Source: Clostridia bacterium
Lineage (GTDB): Bacteria; Bacillota; Clostridia; Christensenellales; Borkfalkiaceae
Reading direction: 5' to 3'
NCBI GenBank assembly: GCA_017646555.1
Contig: JAGCMG010000071.1
Coordinates: forward strand, 1 to 7,756
Length of the DNA: 7,756 nucleotides
Shown: positions 1-6,208 of the stretch, piece after piece
Layout: each line of letters opens with the position of its first letter
Position numbering within the stretch: the stretch's first letter is position 1
The notes under the pieces: generated by a model
What the model was told of the DNA's origin: nothing
The model's database searches: none
What the model saw: the letters and a program-made list of their open reading frames with translations, nothing else
Translations under genes and position numbers: made by a program

Positions 1-1012
1 CGACGACGTGCAAGCAGTTTTAGTTTCTACTTCGTGGGAAACGCACGTTTCAGTTTCTATCGACGCTATGAAAGCAGGCAAAATTACTGCTATGGAAGTT
101 GGTGGCGCTTATAACGAAGAGGAACTTTGGGAACTCGTTGACGTATACGAAAAAACTAAAGTTCCGTTTATGTTCCTTGAAAACTGTTGCTTTGACCATC
201 AAGAACTCGCCATTACTCATATTGCTAGAAAAGGGCTTTTCGGTAATATCGTACACGGTGCAGGCGCTTACGCTCACGACCTTCGTGAAGAAGTTACCAC
301 CGGTAAAGAACGCCGTCATTATCGCCTTAAAAACTATATTGAAAGAAATTGCGAAAACTACCCTACTCACGAACTTGGCCCTATCGCTAAAATTATGGGC
401 ATCAACCAAGGCAACCGTATGGTTAGTTTAGTTTCTATGGCTACAAAACAATTCGGTATGACTGAATACGTTAAAAATCATCCTGATACGATAGACCAGT
501 CGCTTTTAGACGTTGAATTTAAACAAGGCGATATGGTTAGCACCATTATCACTTGCGAAAATGGTCAAACTATTTCGTTAAGACTTGACACTTCACTTCC
601 AAGATTTTATAATCGCGAACTTTGTTTACACGGCACGAAAGGTATGTACAACGAACTTTCGCGTATAGTGTTCTATGAAGGCGATAACGAATGGGATAGA
701 ATGTCGTTAATGAATAACCAAGACGAACGCTTTAAAGAATTTATGCCTAAAATGTGGGCTAACATCACCGAAGAACAAAGAAAAACTGGCCACGGTGGTA
801 TGGACCACTTTATGCTTAAAAAGTTTGCGCATTGTGCGTTGAACGGCTTACCTATGCCACTTGACGTTTACGATGCTGCTGCTTGGATGGTTATCACTTG
901 CTTGTCTGAAAAATCTATCAAAGAAGGCAAGGTCGTTGAAATTCCTGACTTTACTCGCGGTGCGTATAAAGTTCGTCCTATTACTGACGTTATTGATTTT
1001 GACAAAGACTAA
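1..1012 (+). CDS. Gfo/Idh/MocA-family oxidoreductase, GH109-like (5' truncated by window edge)
   Basis: The reading frame is open from the first complete codon (position 2) to the TAA at 1010-1012, so the gene begins before the window. About 336 residues remain. The N-terminal Rossmann segment with the glycine-rich NAD(P) motif is missing, probably some 80-100 residues. What remains fits the C-terminal part of the Gfo/Idh/MocA fold in the branch resembling glycoside hydrolase family 109: MEVGGAY, FLENCCF, HDLREEV, HYRLKNY and NCENYPTHELGP (codons near 347-382). A TGHGG stretch (785-799) aligns with the GGHGG loop reported to carry the catalytic acid/base histidine in GH109; the histidine is kept and the first glycine is Thr. 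GH109 enzymes use bound NAD in an oxidation-elimination mechanism to cleave alpha-N-acetylgalactosaminides. Simple sugar dehydrogenases share the same scaffold, so hydrolase activity is an inference. No signal peptide can be judged. A hairpin terminator follows 18 bases after the stop. Confidence 0.88.
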   Translation, partial: DDVQAVLVSTSWETHVSVSIDAMKAGKITAMEVGGAYNEEELWELVDVYEKTKVPFMFLENCCFDHQELAITHIARKGLFGNIVHGAGAYAHDLREEVTTGKERRHYRLKNYIERNCENYPTHELGPIAKIMGINQGNRMVSLVSMATKQFGMTEYVKNHPDTIDQSLLDVEFKQGDMVSTIITCENGQTISLRLDTSLPRFYNRELCLHGTKGMYNELSRIVFYEGDNEWDRMSLMNNQDERFKEFMPKMWANITEEQRKTGHGGMDHFMLKKFAHCALNGLPMPLDVYDAAAWMVITCLSEKSIKEGKVVEIPDFTRGAYKVRPITDVIDFDKD

Positions 1013-1030
1013 TTTAATAATAATCTAAAT

Positions 1031-1059
1031 AAAAAGGCGAGAATTTCCCGCCTTTTTTT
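1031..1059. terminator. bidirectional intrinsic terminator between convergent genes
   Basis: AAAAAGGCG (1031-1039) pairs with CGCCTTTTT (1049-1057), and GA/TC inside the loop can pair further. A T-run follows on the + strand, and the A-run at the base gives a U-tract for transcripts coming from the right. It can end both the oxidoreductase transcript and the repair-pair operon, whose last stop codon lies at 1111. Confidence 0.85.
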
Positions 1060-1110
1060 ATTATTTGGTTAAATTTTAGCGTTAACGGTTATGCGAAAGT
1101 TGACCAAAAT

Positions 1111-1845
1111 TTAAAATTCCGTTAGATTTTTACGATAACGGCGTGGCAAATAATTGTCCTGCAGTTTTTTATTTTTGCGCTCTTTTATATTAACAGCGTC
1201 AAAATACTCTTTCCAAAGTTTGCGATAATTTTCTTCCGTTTCGTTTATATAAACGGTAAGTGGTACGGGTGGCGTAAAACATTTTAACGTTTTGGTATCG
1301 TACATCGCTACGATATTTCGTTTTTCGTCGTGGATTATAAACGCGTGGTATTTAAAGCGTTTTTTAAAGTGGTGCGCTATAAGTTCAGTTATATCGTTAT
1401 CGGGCGAATAATGCGCGTATAAAACACCGTTTTCCGTTTCGGAAAATCTTAAAAAACCCTTAAACCTATGCGCCTCTAACCCTACTTTTGCTTTTAAGTC
1501 AGTAAATTCCATAACAGTTAAATCACCGTAATCAAAAGCGATATCTTTTTGGCTGTCAATAACCTTTTTAATATAATTAAAACAAATGGTTTCCTTTTCG
1601 TCAAGGCAAGATTTTAACGCGATTTTAAGCATTTGGACAGTATCTTCCCCTGCGTATTTAATAATTGCCGTTTGCACTCTATTAGCCTTTTTTTCGTCGG
1701 TTTCTATCTTTTTAATTTTCGTGCCGATAGGCATTTGGTACAATGGTTTTGAAGTAACGATATCGGGGATTTCTTGCATTTTATAACTTTCAAACACGGC
1801 AGAATATAAACCGAATAAAGTATTATCTATCTCATAAATAATCAT
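1111..1845 (-). CDS. TIGR03915/DUF4130-family putative DNA repair protein (radical SAM partner)
   Basis: A 244-residue protein matching the TIGR03915 (DUF4130) family by its whole layout. It has an N-terminal YEIDNTLFGLYSAVFESY segment, the central EAHRFKGFLRF block (residues 124-134), a following ISP-like YSPDNDI and HHFKKRF stretch (about 146-164), and the typical C-terminal tail with LWKEYFDAVNI and ERKNKKLQDNYLPRRY (about 210-237). The family is known mainly by its co-occurrence with a radical SAM protein (TIGR03916) and a uracil-DNA-glycosylase-superfamily domain, which is often fused to it. Here it is a stand-alone version with no glycosylase domain. Its reaction is not established; a role in repair or removal of modified DNA is inferred from those partners. 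Its ATG overlaps the TGA of the upstream radical SAM gene (ATGA at 1842-1845), and a G-rich GGGGGAAG lies just before it, so translational coupling is likely. It is cytoplasmic, with no membrane segment or signal peptide. Confidence 0.87.
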   Translation of the reverse strand: MIIYEIDNTLFGLYSAVFESYKMQEIPDIVTSKPLYQMPIGTKIKKIETDEKKANRVQTAIIKYAGEDTVQMLKIALKSCLDEKETICFNYIKKVIDSQKDIAFDYGDLTVMEFTDLKAKVGLEAHRFKGFLRFSETENGVLYAHYSPDNDITELIAHHFKKRFKYHAFIIHDEKRNIVAMYDTKTLKCFTPPVPLTVYINETEENYRKLWKEYFDAVNIKERKNKKLQDNYLPRRYRKNLTEF

Positions 1846-3095
1846 ACTTCCCCCGTTAATACGCTACCAGATATTTCGTCGTTTGAAAATAATGATAGTT
1901 GCGTGTAATTATCTGACGAAGAATCAAGTAGCAATAAGTTTTTTATTACGCGAAAATCGTCGTTACCGAAAAATTTACCACCTACCGTTATAAAGTGTTT
2001 TGCGCGTTTTAGTACGACGCGCATTCTTTTTAGCATTTCAAAATCGAGTTTACCGTATTTGCGCGCCGAAACAATTCGCCTTGCAGAGCGAATACCTATT
2101 CCTGGCACGCGTACTAACATTTCGTAATCGGCTGTGTTTACTTCCACGGGGAAACGGTGTGGGTTTTTAAGCGCCCAATGACATTTAGGGTCGTAGCCGA
2201 CTTCTAAATTTTCGTCCTCGTCAAGAATTTCTTTGGCGCTAAAACCGTAAAACCTTAATAGCCAGTCGGCTTGATATAAGCGATGTTCCCTTAAAAGTCC
2301 CACGGGCGTGGTTGGTAAATATTCCGTTTTAAAATTCGTTGGCACATACGACGAAAAGTACACCCTTTTTAATTTATATTTATCGTATAAGCCTTGCGTG
2401 AGCCTTAAAATATGCCCGTCCTTTTCAGGCGAAGCGCCTACAATCATTTGTGTGGTTTGCCCAGCAGGTAAAAAGCCACGCCTAAATTTACCTGGTTCAT
2501 CCTTATAAATATCGTCGGAAAGTTGACGCATAGGCGCAAAAATGGTTTTAGCGCTTTTTTGTGGCGCTAATAGGCGCAAACTGTTTTCAGTAGGAAGTTC
2601 AATATTAAAACTCATACGGTCAACGTACATACCTGCGCGCTCAATAAGTAACCTATCTGCCCCCGGCACGCCTTTAAGGTGAATATACCCACCAAAACCG
2701 TATTGTTTTCTTAACTTTATAACCGTTTCTAAAAGCCTTTCCATAGTATAGTCGGGCGAACGTTCCACCGCGGAAGATAAAAATAACCCTTCTATATAAT
2801 TGCGCTTATAAAAATTCATAGTGAGTTCACAAATTTCGTCAGGGGTTGCCGACGCGCGTGGAGCATCTACCGAACGGCGATTTACACAGTATAAACAGTC
2901 GTAACAACATTTATTAGTAAGCAAAATTTTAAGTAATGAAACGCAACGCCCGTCAGCCGTAAAAGAGTGACATATGCCCCCTTTTGAACAATCCCCTAAC
3001 GTGCCTTCTCCACTACGCTTTGAGCCGGAAGATGAACAAGATACGTCGTACTTTGCTGATTCAGTTAAAATTTTAAGTCTTTCCCCGTCAAGCAT
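1842..3095 (-). CDS. radical SAM protein, putative DNA modification/repair (TIGR03916 family)
   Basis: A 417-residue protein with the radical SAM cluster motif CX3CX2C at C63, C67 and C70, inside ILLTNKCCYDCLYC, which should bind the 4Fe-4S cluster that cleaves S-adenosylmethionine. Other family signatures are AKYDVSCSSSGS near residue 14, GGICHSF near 39, GGYIHLKGVPGADR and SFNIELPTE. Extra cysteines at C20, C36, C42 and C51 precede the motif. A helix-hairpin-helix of the VPGIGIRSARRI type lies at about 330-341, as in DNA-binding repair proteins, and QLSLF stands near the C terminus (399-403). The start is set at 3095 because AAAGGTGG lies 5 bases before this ATG; the longer frame begins with a TTG at 3143 that is itself part of the predicted -35 hexamer. 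It is the first gene of an operon with the TIGR03915 partner. Substrate and product are unknown for the family; a nucleic-acid substrate is inferred from the helix-hairpin-helix and from gene partners. Confidence 0.9.
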   Translation of the reverse strand: MLDGERLKILTESAKYDVSCSSSGSKRSGEGTLGDCSKGGICHSFTADGRCVSLLKILLTNKCCYDCLYCVNRRSVDAPRASATPDEICELTMNFYKRNYIEGLFLSSAVERSPDYTMERLLETVIKLRKQYGFGGYIHLKGVPGADRLLIERAGMYVDRMSFNIELPTENSLRLLAPQKSAKTIFAPMRQLSDDIYKDEPGKFRRGFLPAGQTTQMIVGASPEKDGHILRLTQGLYDKYKLKRVYFSSYVPTNFKTEYLPTTPVGLLREHRLYQADWLLRFYGFSAKEILDEDENLEVGYDPKCHWALKNPHRFPVEVNTADYEMLVRVPGIGIRSARRIVSARKYGKLDFEMLKRMRVVLKRAKHFITVGGKFFGNDDFRVIKNLLLLDSSSDNYTQLSLFSNDEISGSVLTGEV

Positions 3096-3108
3096 TTTTA
3101 CCACCTTT
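3096..3108 (-). promoter_or_regulatory. ribosome binding site fixing the radical SAM gene start
   Basis: On the - strand AAAGGTGG (3108-3101) is followed by 5 bases and then ATG at 3095. It decides the start against the upstream in-frame TTG at 3143. Confidence 0.8.
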
Positions 3109-3114
3109 AACCTT

Positions 3115-3143
3115 ATTATAACACTTATTATATGCAAAGTCAA
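3115..3143 (-). promoter_or_regulatory. sigma-A-type promoter of the radical SAM/TIGR03915 operon
   Basis: On the - strand TTGACT (3143-3138) is followed by a 17-base spacer and a perfect TATAAT (3120-3115) with an extended -10 TGT directly before it. Transcription should start near 3108, leaving a leader of only about 13 bases that is essentially the Shine-Dalgarno site. No operator-like inverted repeat is obvious around it. Confidence 0.8.
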
Positions 3144-3174
3144 ACATATGTTCGTATTTTATAAAATGATTTTA

Positions 3175-3204
3175 ATGACGGTTTTTTGAATTGTTTCATA
3201 TAAT
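3175..3204 (+). promoter_or_regulatory. candidate promoter of the Amidase_6 gene, giving a leaderless message
   Basis: ATGACG (3175-3180; four of six -35 consensus bases) is followed by an 18-base spacer and a perfect TATAAT (3199-3204). The -10 hexamer ends only 5 bases before the ATG at 3210, so transcription would begin at or almost at the start codon. The -35 match is weak. A TATAAA at 3160-3165 is an alternative -10 but lacks a good -35. Confidence 0.5.
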
Positions 3205-3209
3205 AAATT

Positions 3210-3710
3210 ATGAAAATTATCGAATACGACGCTTTTTTAGCGATAGAATACGCTAAAAAATGGGCAAAAAGCAGAAATCCTAACTATTACGACTTTTCTT
3301 TAATAGGTGGGGACTGCACGAATTTTTGCTCACAATGTTTATATTCTTCGTGCAAAGTTTTTAACTACACTAAAAATTTGGGCTGGTACTATATTTCACC
3401 AACAAACCGTGCCCCTGCTTTTACTGGGGTTGAAGAATTTTATACTTTTTTAATTTCTAACCAAAACGGCGTTGGCGATAAATCGGGGCCGTTTGCAAAA
3501 GAAATTGATTTGACCGATATATCAGTAGGCGATTTTATTCAACTTGGGCGCGCCGACTTTCGCTTTTATCACACGCTTATAGTTACAGATATAAAACAAG
3601 GTGTTCCGTTAGTTTCGGCGCACACTTTTGACGCGTTAGATAAACCACTTTTTAATTATTCTTTCGAAAAATTAAGATGCATTAAAATTTTAGGCGCAAG
3701 AATTCCATAA
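3210..3710 (+). CDS. Amidase_6-domain protein (putative cysteine amidase, PF12671 type)
   Basis: A 166-residue protein that is one complete Amidase_6 domain. It starts with the family-typical AIEYAKKWAKSRNPNYYDF, then GGDCTNFCSQ with the probable nucleophile C36, then GWYYISPTNRAPAFTGVEEFY, SVGDFIQLG, and histidines in FYHTLIV (H121) and SAHTFDALDKPL (H138). One of these probably completes a Cys-His catalytic pair. The family is related to NlpC/P60-like papain-fold amidases and is usually thought to act on peptide or cell-wall amide bonds, but the substrate is not known. No signal peptide or membrane segment is present, unlike many relatives that are exported, so this version is predicted to be cytoplasmic. 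Three further cysteines (C40, C43, C48) crowd the active-site region. No Shine-Dalgarno site precedes the ATG; the sequence between the TATAAT and the start is only 5 bases. The gene is single, diverges from the radical SAM operon and converges on glnN. Confidence 0.85.
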   Translation: MKIIEYDAFLAIEYAKKWAKSRNPNYYDFSLIGGDCTNFCSQCLYSSCKVFNYTKNLGWYYISPTNRAPAFTGVEEFYTFLISNQNGVGDKSGPFAKEIDLTDISVGDFIQLGRADFRFYHTLIVTDIKQGVPLVSAHTFDALDKPLFNYSFEKLRCIKILGARIP

Positions 3711-3711
3711 C

Positions 3712-3741
3712 AAAAAACGCGCCGTAAAAAGCGCGTTTTTT
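3712..3741. terminator. bidirectional intrinsic terminator
   Basis: A perfect 11-bp stem: AAAAAACGCGC (3712-3722) against GCGCGTTTTTT (3731-3741) with an 8-base loop. A-run and T-run flank the GC core on either side, so it can end both the Amidase_6 gene (stop 2 bases upstream) and glnN (stop 8 bases away on the other strand). Confidence 0.92.
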
Positions 3742-3749
3742 ATATGCTA

Positions 3750-5837
3750 TTAAACTGAAAATAATAAATCGGTGTAGTCGGGCATTGGCCAGTATTCTTT
3801 GCCGACAATTCCTTCAGCCTCGTCCGTTAAGGCGCGAAGTTTTGTCATAGCGTTAAACACTTCTTTTCTATAATAGGTTGCAAGTTCGGCTTTTATATTT
3901 ATCTTTGCCGTGCCGTTTAATAAAATTTCAATAAACTTTGCAGTTTCTAAAATCTTATTATTGATATCGGACAACTTTTTAAATAGCGAAACTTCTTGCG
4001 AATTATCAAAATCCGGACATACGTCCCTTTTCGTTTTGATTACGTTCCCTAAAGTTAAAAGATATTCATTCACTGCTGGGTAGATTTCTTTTTTAGCCAT
4101 ATCTACCATTGTAAGCGCTTCGATATTTATGGTTTTTACATAACTTTCAAGCATAATTTCCGTACGGCTTTCTATTTCTGCACGGGTCATTACAGCGTGG
4201 CTTTCAAATAACGCTATATTCTTTTCATCCTTAAAATGTGGGATTGCTTCGTCGGAAGATTTATAGTTTTTAAGACCGCGTTTTTCGGCTTCAATCACCC
4301 AATCTTCTGCGTAGTTGTTGCCGTTAAAGATTATGCGTTTATGGTCTTTTATGGTTTTTGCAACAAGTTTATTGAGCGCACCGTTAAAGTCGTCCGCTTT
4401 TTCAAGTTGGTCGGCAAACTGTTTAAGTTCTTCCGCCACGATAGTGTTAAGCACGGTGTTAGAGTCCGAGATTGAAAATGCTGAGCCAAGCATACGGAAT
4501 TCAAATTTATTACCCGTGAAGGCGAACGGCGAAGTTCTATTTCTATCCGTCGTATCCATAGGAATATCAGGCATTGCGTCAACGCCTAATTTCATTACCT
4601 TTTTGGATTTTGCGCGATAAGCGTTGCCCCTATCGATAGCGTCGATAATTTCTTCAAGTTCGTCACCGATAAACATTGAAATTATGGCAGGCGGGGCTTC
4701 GTTCGCACCTAAACGGTGGTCGTTGCCTGCGCTTGCTACCGATACTCTTAATAAGTCTTGATATTCGTCAACTGCCTTTATTACGGCTGAAAAGAATAAC
4801 ATAAATTGTGCGTTTTCATACGGAGTTGAGCCTGGTTCAAACAAGTTAACGCCTGTATTAGTTGAAAGCGACCAGTTGTTATGTTTACCGGAACCGTTTA
4901 CGCCTGCAAAAGGTTTTTCGTGCAATAAGCAAACAAGCCCGTGTCTTTCAGCGACCTTTTTCATAACTTCCATAGTTATTTGGTTGTGGTCGGCAGCGAT
5001 ATTCGTCGTCGTGAAAATCGGTGCAAGTTCGTGCTGTGCTGGCGCTACTTCGTTATGCTTGGTTTTTGCGTAAACGCCAAGTTTCCAAAGTTCGTTGTCA
5101 AGGTCTTTCATATACTCTGAAACGCGTGGGCGAATTGCACCGTAATAATGGTCGTCAAGTTCTTGCCCCTTACTTGGTTTTAAGCCGAAAAGCGTTCTAC
5201 CGGTTAATAAAAGGTCCTTTCTTGAATCGAATAAGTTTTTATCTATTAAAAAGTATTCTTGTTCAGGACCAACGGTCGGCGTTACCCTTTTTATATCTTC
5301 TTTGCCAAAAAGTTTAAGTATACGCAAGGCTTGTTTATTAACAGCCTCCATCGACCTTAAAAGTGGTGTTTTTTTATCAAGAGCCTGTCCACCGTATGCG
5401 CAAAACGCAGTAGGTACGCAAAGCGAGCCGTCTTTAATAAACGCAAATGAGGTAGGGTCCCAAGCCGTGTAACCACGCGCTTCAAAGGTCGCCCTTAAAC
5501 CACCCGACGGAAAGGACGACGCGTCCGATTCGCCTTTGATGAGTTCTTTGCCCGAAAATTCCATAATTACACCACCGTTTACGGTTGGCGAAATAAAGGA
5601 ATCGTGTTTTTCAGCAGTAATACCAGTCATTGGTTGAAACCAGTGCGTATAATGAGTTGCGCCCTTTTCAATAGCCCAATCTTTCATTGCATTTGCAACG
5701 ACTTGCGCCACTTCAAAATCGATATGTTTACCTTCGTTAATGGTCTTTTTGAGCGACTTATAAACGTCTTCTGGAAGACGCGCGCGCATTACTTCGTCGT
5801 TAAAAACGTCTATACCGAAAATTTCTGGTATATTCAT
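3750..5837 (-). CDS. glnN: glutamine synthetase type III
   Basis: A complete 695-residue protein, close to the roughly 700 residues usual for GlnN and far longer than type I enzymes (about 450). It makes glutamine from glutamate, ammonia and ATP in the cytoplasm. The type III N-terminal block is clear (HWFQPMTG at 66-73; SFPSGGLRATFEARGYTAWD at 108-127). The catalytic core follows: GPEQEYFLID (190-199) with glutamates expected to hold the metal ions, HNEVAPAQHELAPI (261-274), GVNGSGKHNNWSLST (312-326), GNDHRLGANEAPPA (371-384) and DRNRTSPFAFTGNKFEFR (431-448). The long C-terminal helical extension specific to type III is also intact. The ATG at 5837 has a strong AAGGAG (5850-5845) 7 bases away. 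No nitrogen regulator, amtB or glutamate synthase gene lies nearby, and the gene is monocistronic between its own promoter and terminator. No disrupted or missing motif was seen. Confidence 0.97.
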   Translation of the reverse strand: MNIPEIFGIDVFNDEVMRARLPEDVYKSLKKTINEGKHIDFEVAQVVANAMKDWAIEKGATHYTHWFQPMTGITAEKHDSFISPTVNGGVIMEFSGKELIKGESDASSFPSGGLRATFEARGYTAWDPTSFAFIKDGSLCVPTAFCAYGGQALDKKTPLLRSMEAVNKQALRILKLFGKEDIKRVTPTVGPEQEYFLIDKNLFDSRKDLLLTGRTLFGLKPSKGQELDDHYYGAIRPRVSEYMKDLDNELWKLGVYAKTKHNEVAPAQHELAPIFTTTNIAADHNQITMEVMKKVAERHGLVCLLHEKPFAGVNGSGKHNNWSLSTNTGVNLFEPGSTPYENAQFMLFFSAVIKAVDEYQDLLRVSVASAGNDHRLGANEAPPAIISMFIGDELEEIIDAIDRGNAYRAKSKKVMKLGVDAMPDIPMDTTDRNRTSPFAFTGNKFEFRMLGSAFSISDSNTVLNTIVAEELKQFADQLEKADDFNGALNKLVAKTIKDHKRIIFNGNNYAEDWVIEAEKRGLKNYKSSDEAIPHFKDEKNIALFESHAVMTRAEIESRTEIMLESYVKTINIEALTMVDMAKKEIYPAVNEYLLTLGNVIKTKRDVCPDFDNSQEVSLFKKLSDINNKILETAKFIEILLNGTAKINIKAELATYYRKEVFNAMTKLRALTDEAEGIVGKEYWPMPDYTDLLFSV

Positions 5838-5878
5838 AAAAACTCTCCTTGGTATAAATAATACTATATTACATAATA

Positions 5879-5907
5879 ATAATATTGTTATATAGCGATT
5901 TTGTCAA
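5879..5907 (-). promoter_or_regulatory. sigma-A-type promoter of glnN
   Basis: On the - strand a perfect TTGACA (5907-5902) is followed by 17 bases and TATTAT (5884-5879, five of six). Transcription should start near 5872, giving a leader of about 35 bases that contains the AAGGAG site. The leader is AT-rich and shows no riboswitch-like structure. Confidence 0.75.
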
Positions 5908-5934
5908 TCAAATTACCCTAATTTTAAAACTCAC

Positions 5935-5963
5935 TTGAAAAGCATTTATAAATATGTTATCAT
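5935..5963 (+). promoter_or_regulatory. sigma-A-type promoter of the FTR-like gene
   Basis: TTGAAA (5935-5940), a 17-base spacer, and TATCAT (5958-5963) with an extended -10 TGT at 5955-5957. The start of transcription should lie near 5970, leaving a leader of about 34 bases before the ATG at 6004. The -35 elements of this promoter and the glnN promoter lie back to back, 27 bases apart. Confidence 0.7.
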
Positions 5964-6003
5964 ATATTCAACCAATCATTTGCTTATATGTAAAGGAGTT
6001 CAT

Positions 6004-6201
6004 ATGAAAATACGATTTAATGAAGACGAAAGCGTTGTAAAAACCATTCAAGACGGGCTTAAACAAAAAGACGGGTTCTGCCCTTGTAAAATAGGCAAAA
6101 AACCCGAAAATAAATGTATGTGCGAAGAATTTAAAGCGCAGATTAAAGACCCCGAATTTGAAGGCTTTTGTCATTGTATGCTATACTATAAAGAAAAATA
6201 A
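6004..6201 (+). CDS. small ferredoxin-thioredoxin reductase catalytic-chain-like protein
   Basis: A 65-residue protein with the three paired-cysteine motifs of the ferredoxin-thioredoxin reductase catalytic (beta) chain: CPC (C26, C28), CMC (C38, C40) and CHC (C56, C58). By analogy with the plant enzyme, C26, C38, C40 and C56 should bind a 4Fe-4S cluster and C28 with C58 should form the redox-active disulfide next to it, passing electrons from ferredoxin to a thioredoxin-like partner. The spacing differs from the plastid chain: 9 instead of 16 residues between the first two pairs and 15 instead of 8 between the last two. The chain is also much shorter than the plant one at its N terminus. The start at 6004 is supported by AAAGGAG (5992-5998) 5 bases upstream; an earlier in-frame ATG at 5935 would lie in the promoter. 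No variable (alpha) chain, ferredoxin or thioredoxin gene is in the window, so the partners are unknown. It is a single-gene unit and probably cytoplasmic. Confidence 0.85.
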   Translation: MKIRFNEDESVVKTIQDGLKQKDGFCPCKIGKKPENKCMCEEFKAQIKDPEFEGFCHCMLYYKEK

Positions 6202-6208
6202 ATTATTA

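Noticed and set aside
2531..2580. Ten-base direct repeat TAGGCGCAAA at 2531-2540 and 2571-2580, exactly 40 bases apart
   Set aside because: It lies within the well-conserved radical SAM coding sequence, in different reading frames (40 is not a multiple of 3), has only two copies and shows no array or target-site features.
3096..3143. Upstream extension of the radical SAM gene to an in-frame TTG at 3143
   Set aside because: It would put 16 residues over the -35/-10 promoter and the Shine-Dalgarno site, and would add sequence before the family-typical N terminus.
3315..3338. CX3CX2C pattern (C36, C40, C43) in the Amidase_6 protein, resembling a radical SAM motif
   Set aside because: The surrounding GGDCTNF and the whole fold pattern are Amidase_6, and no other radical SAM feature is present. 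The spacing is a coincidence from two extra cysteines.
4236..5317. Several open frames on the + strand opposite glnN and others opposite the radical SAM and oxidoreductase genes
   Set aside because: They are antisense or out-of-frame shadows of strongly conserved genes, with no ribosome binding sites or recognisable domains.
5857..5873. Possible GlnR/TnrA-like operator in the glnN leader (TGTAA half-site on the - strand)
   Set aside because: Only the first half-site fits; the second reads TTATT instead of TNACA. In such AT-rich sequence this is expected by chance.
5857..5890. AT-rich run with ATAATAATAAT between glnN and the FTR-like gene, considered as an attachment site or origin element
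   Set aside because: It is short, contains no DnaA-box or flanking repeats, and is explained by the -10 region and leader of the glnN promoter.
5935..6003. N-terminal extension of the FTR-like protein to a start at 5935
   Set aside because: The extension covers the promoter hexamers, while the ATG at 6004 has an ideal AAAGGAG 5 bases upstream.
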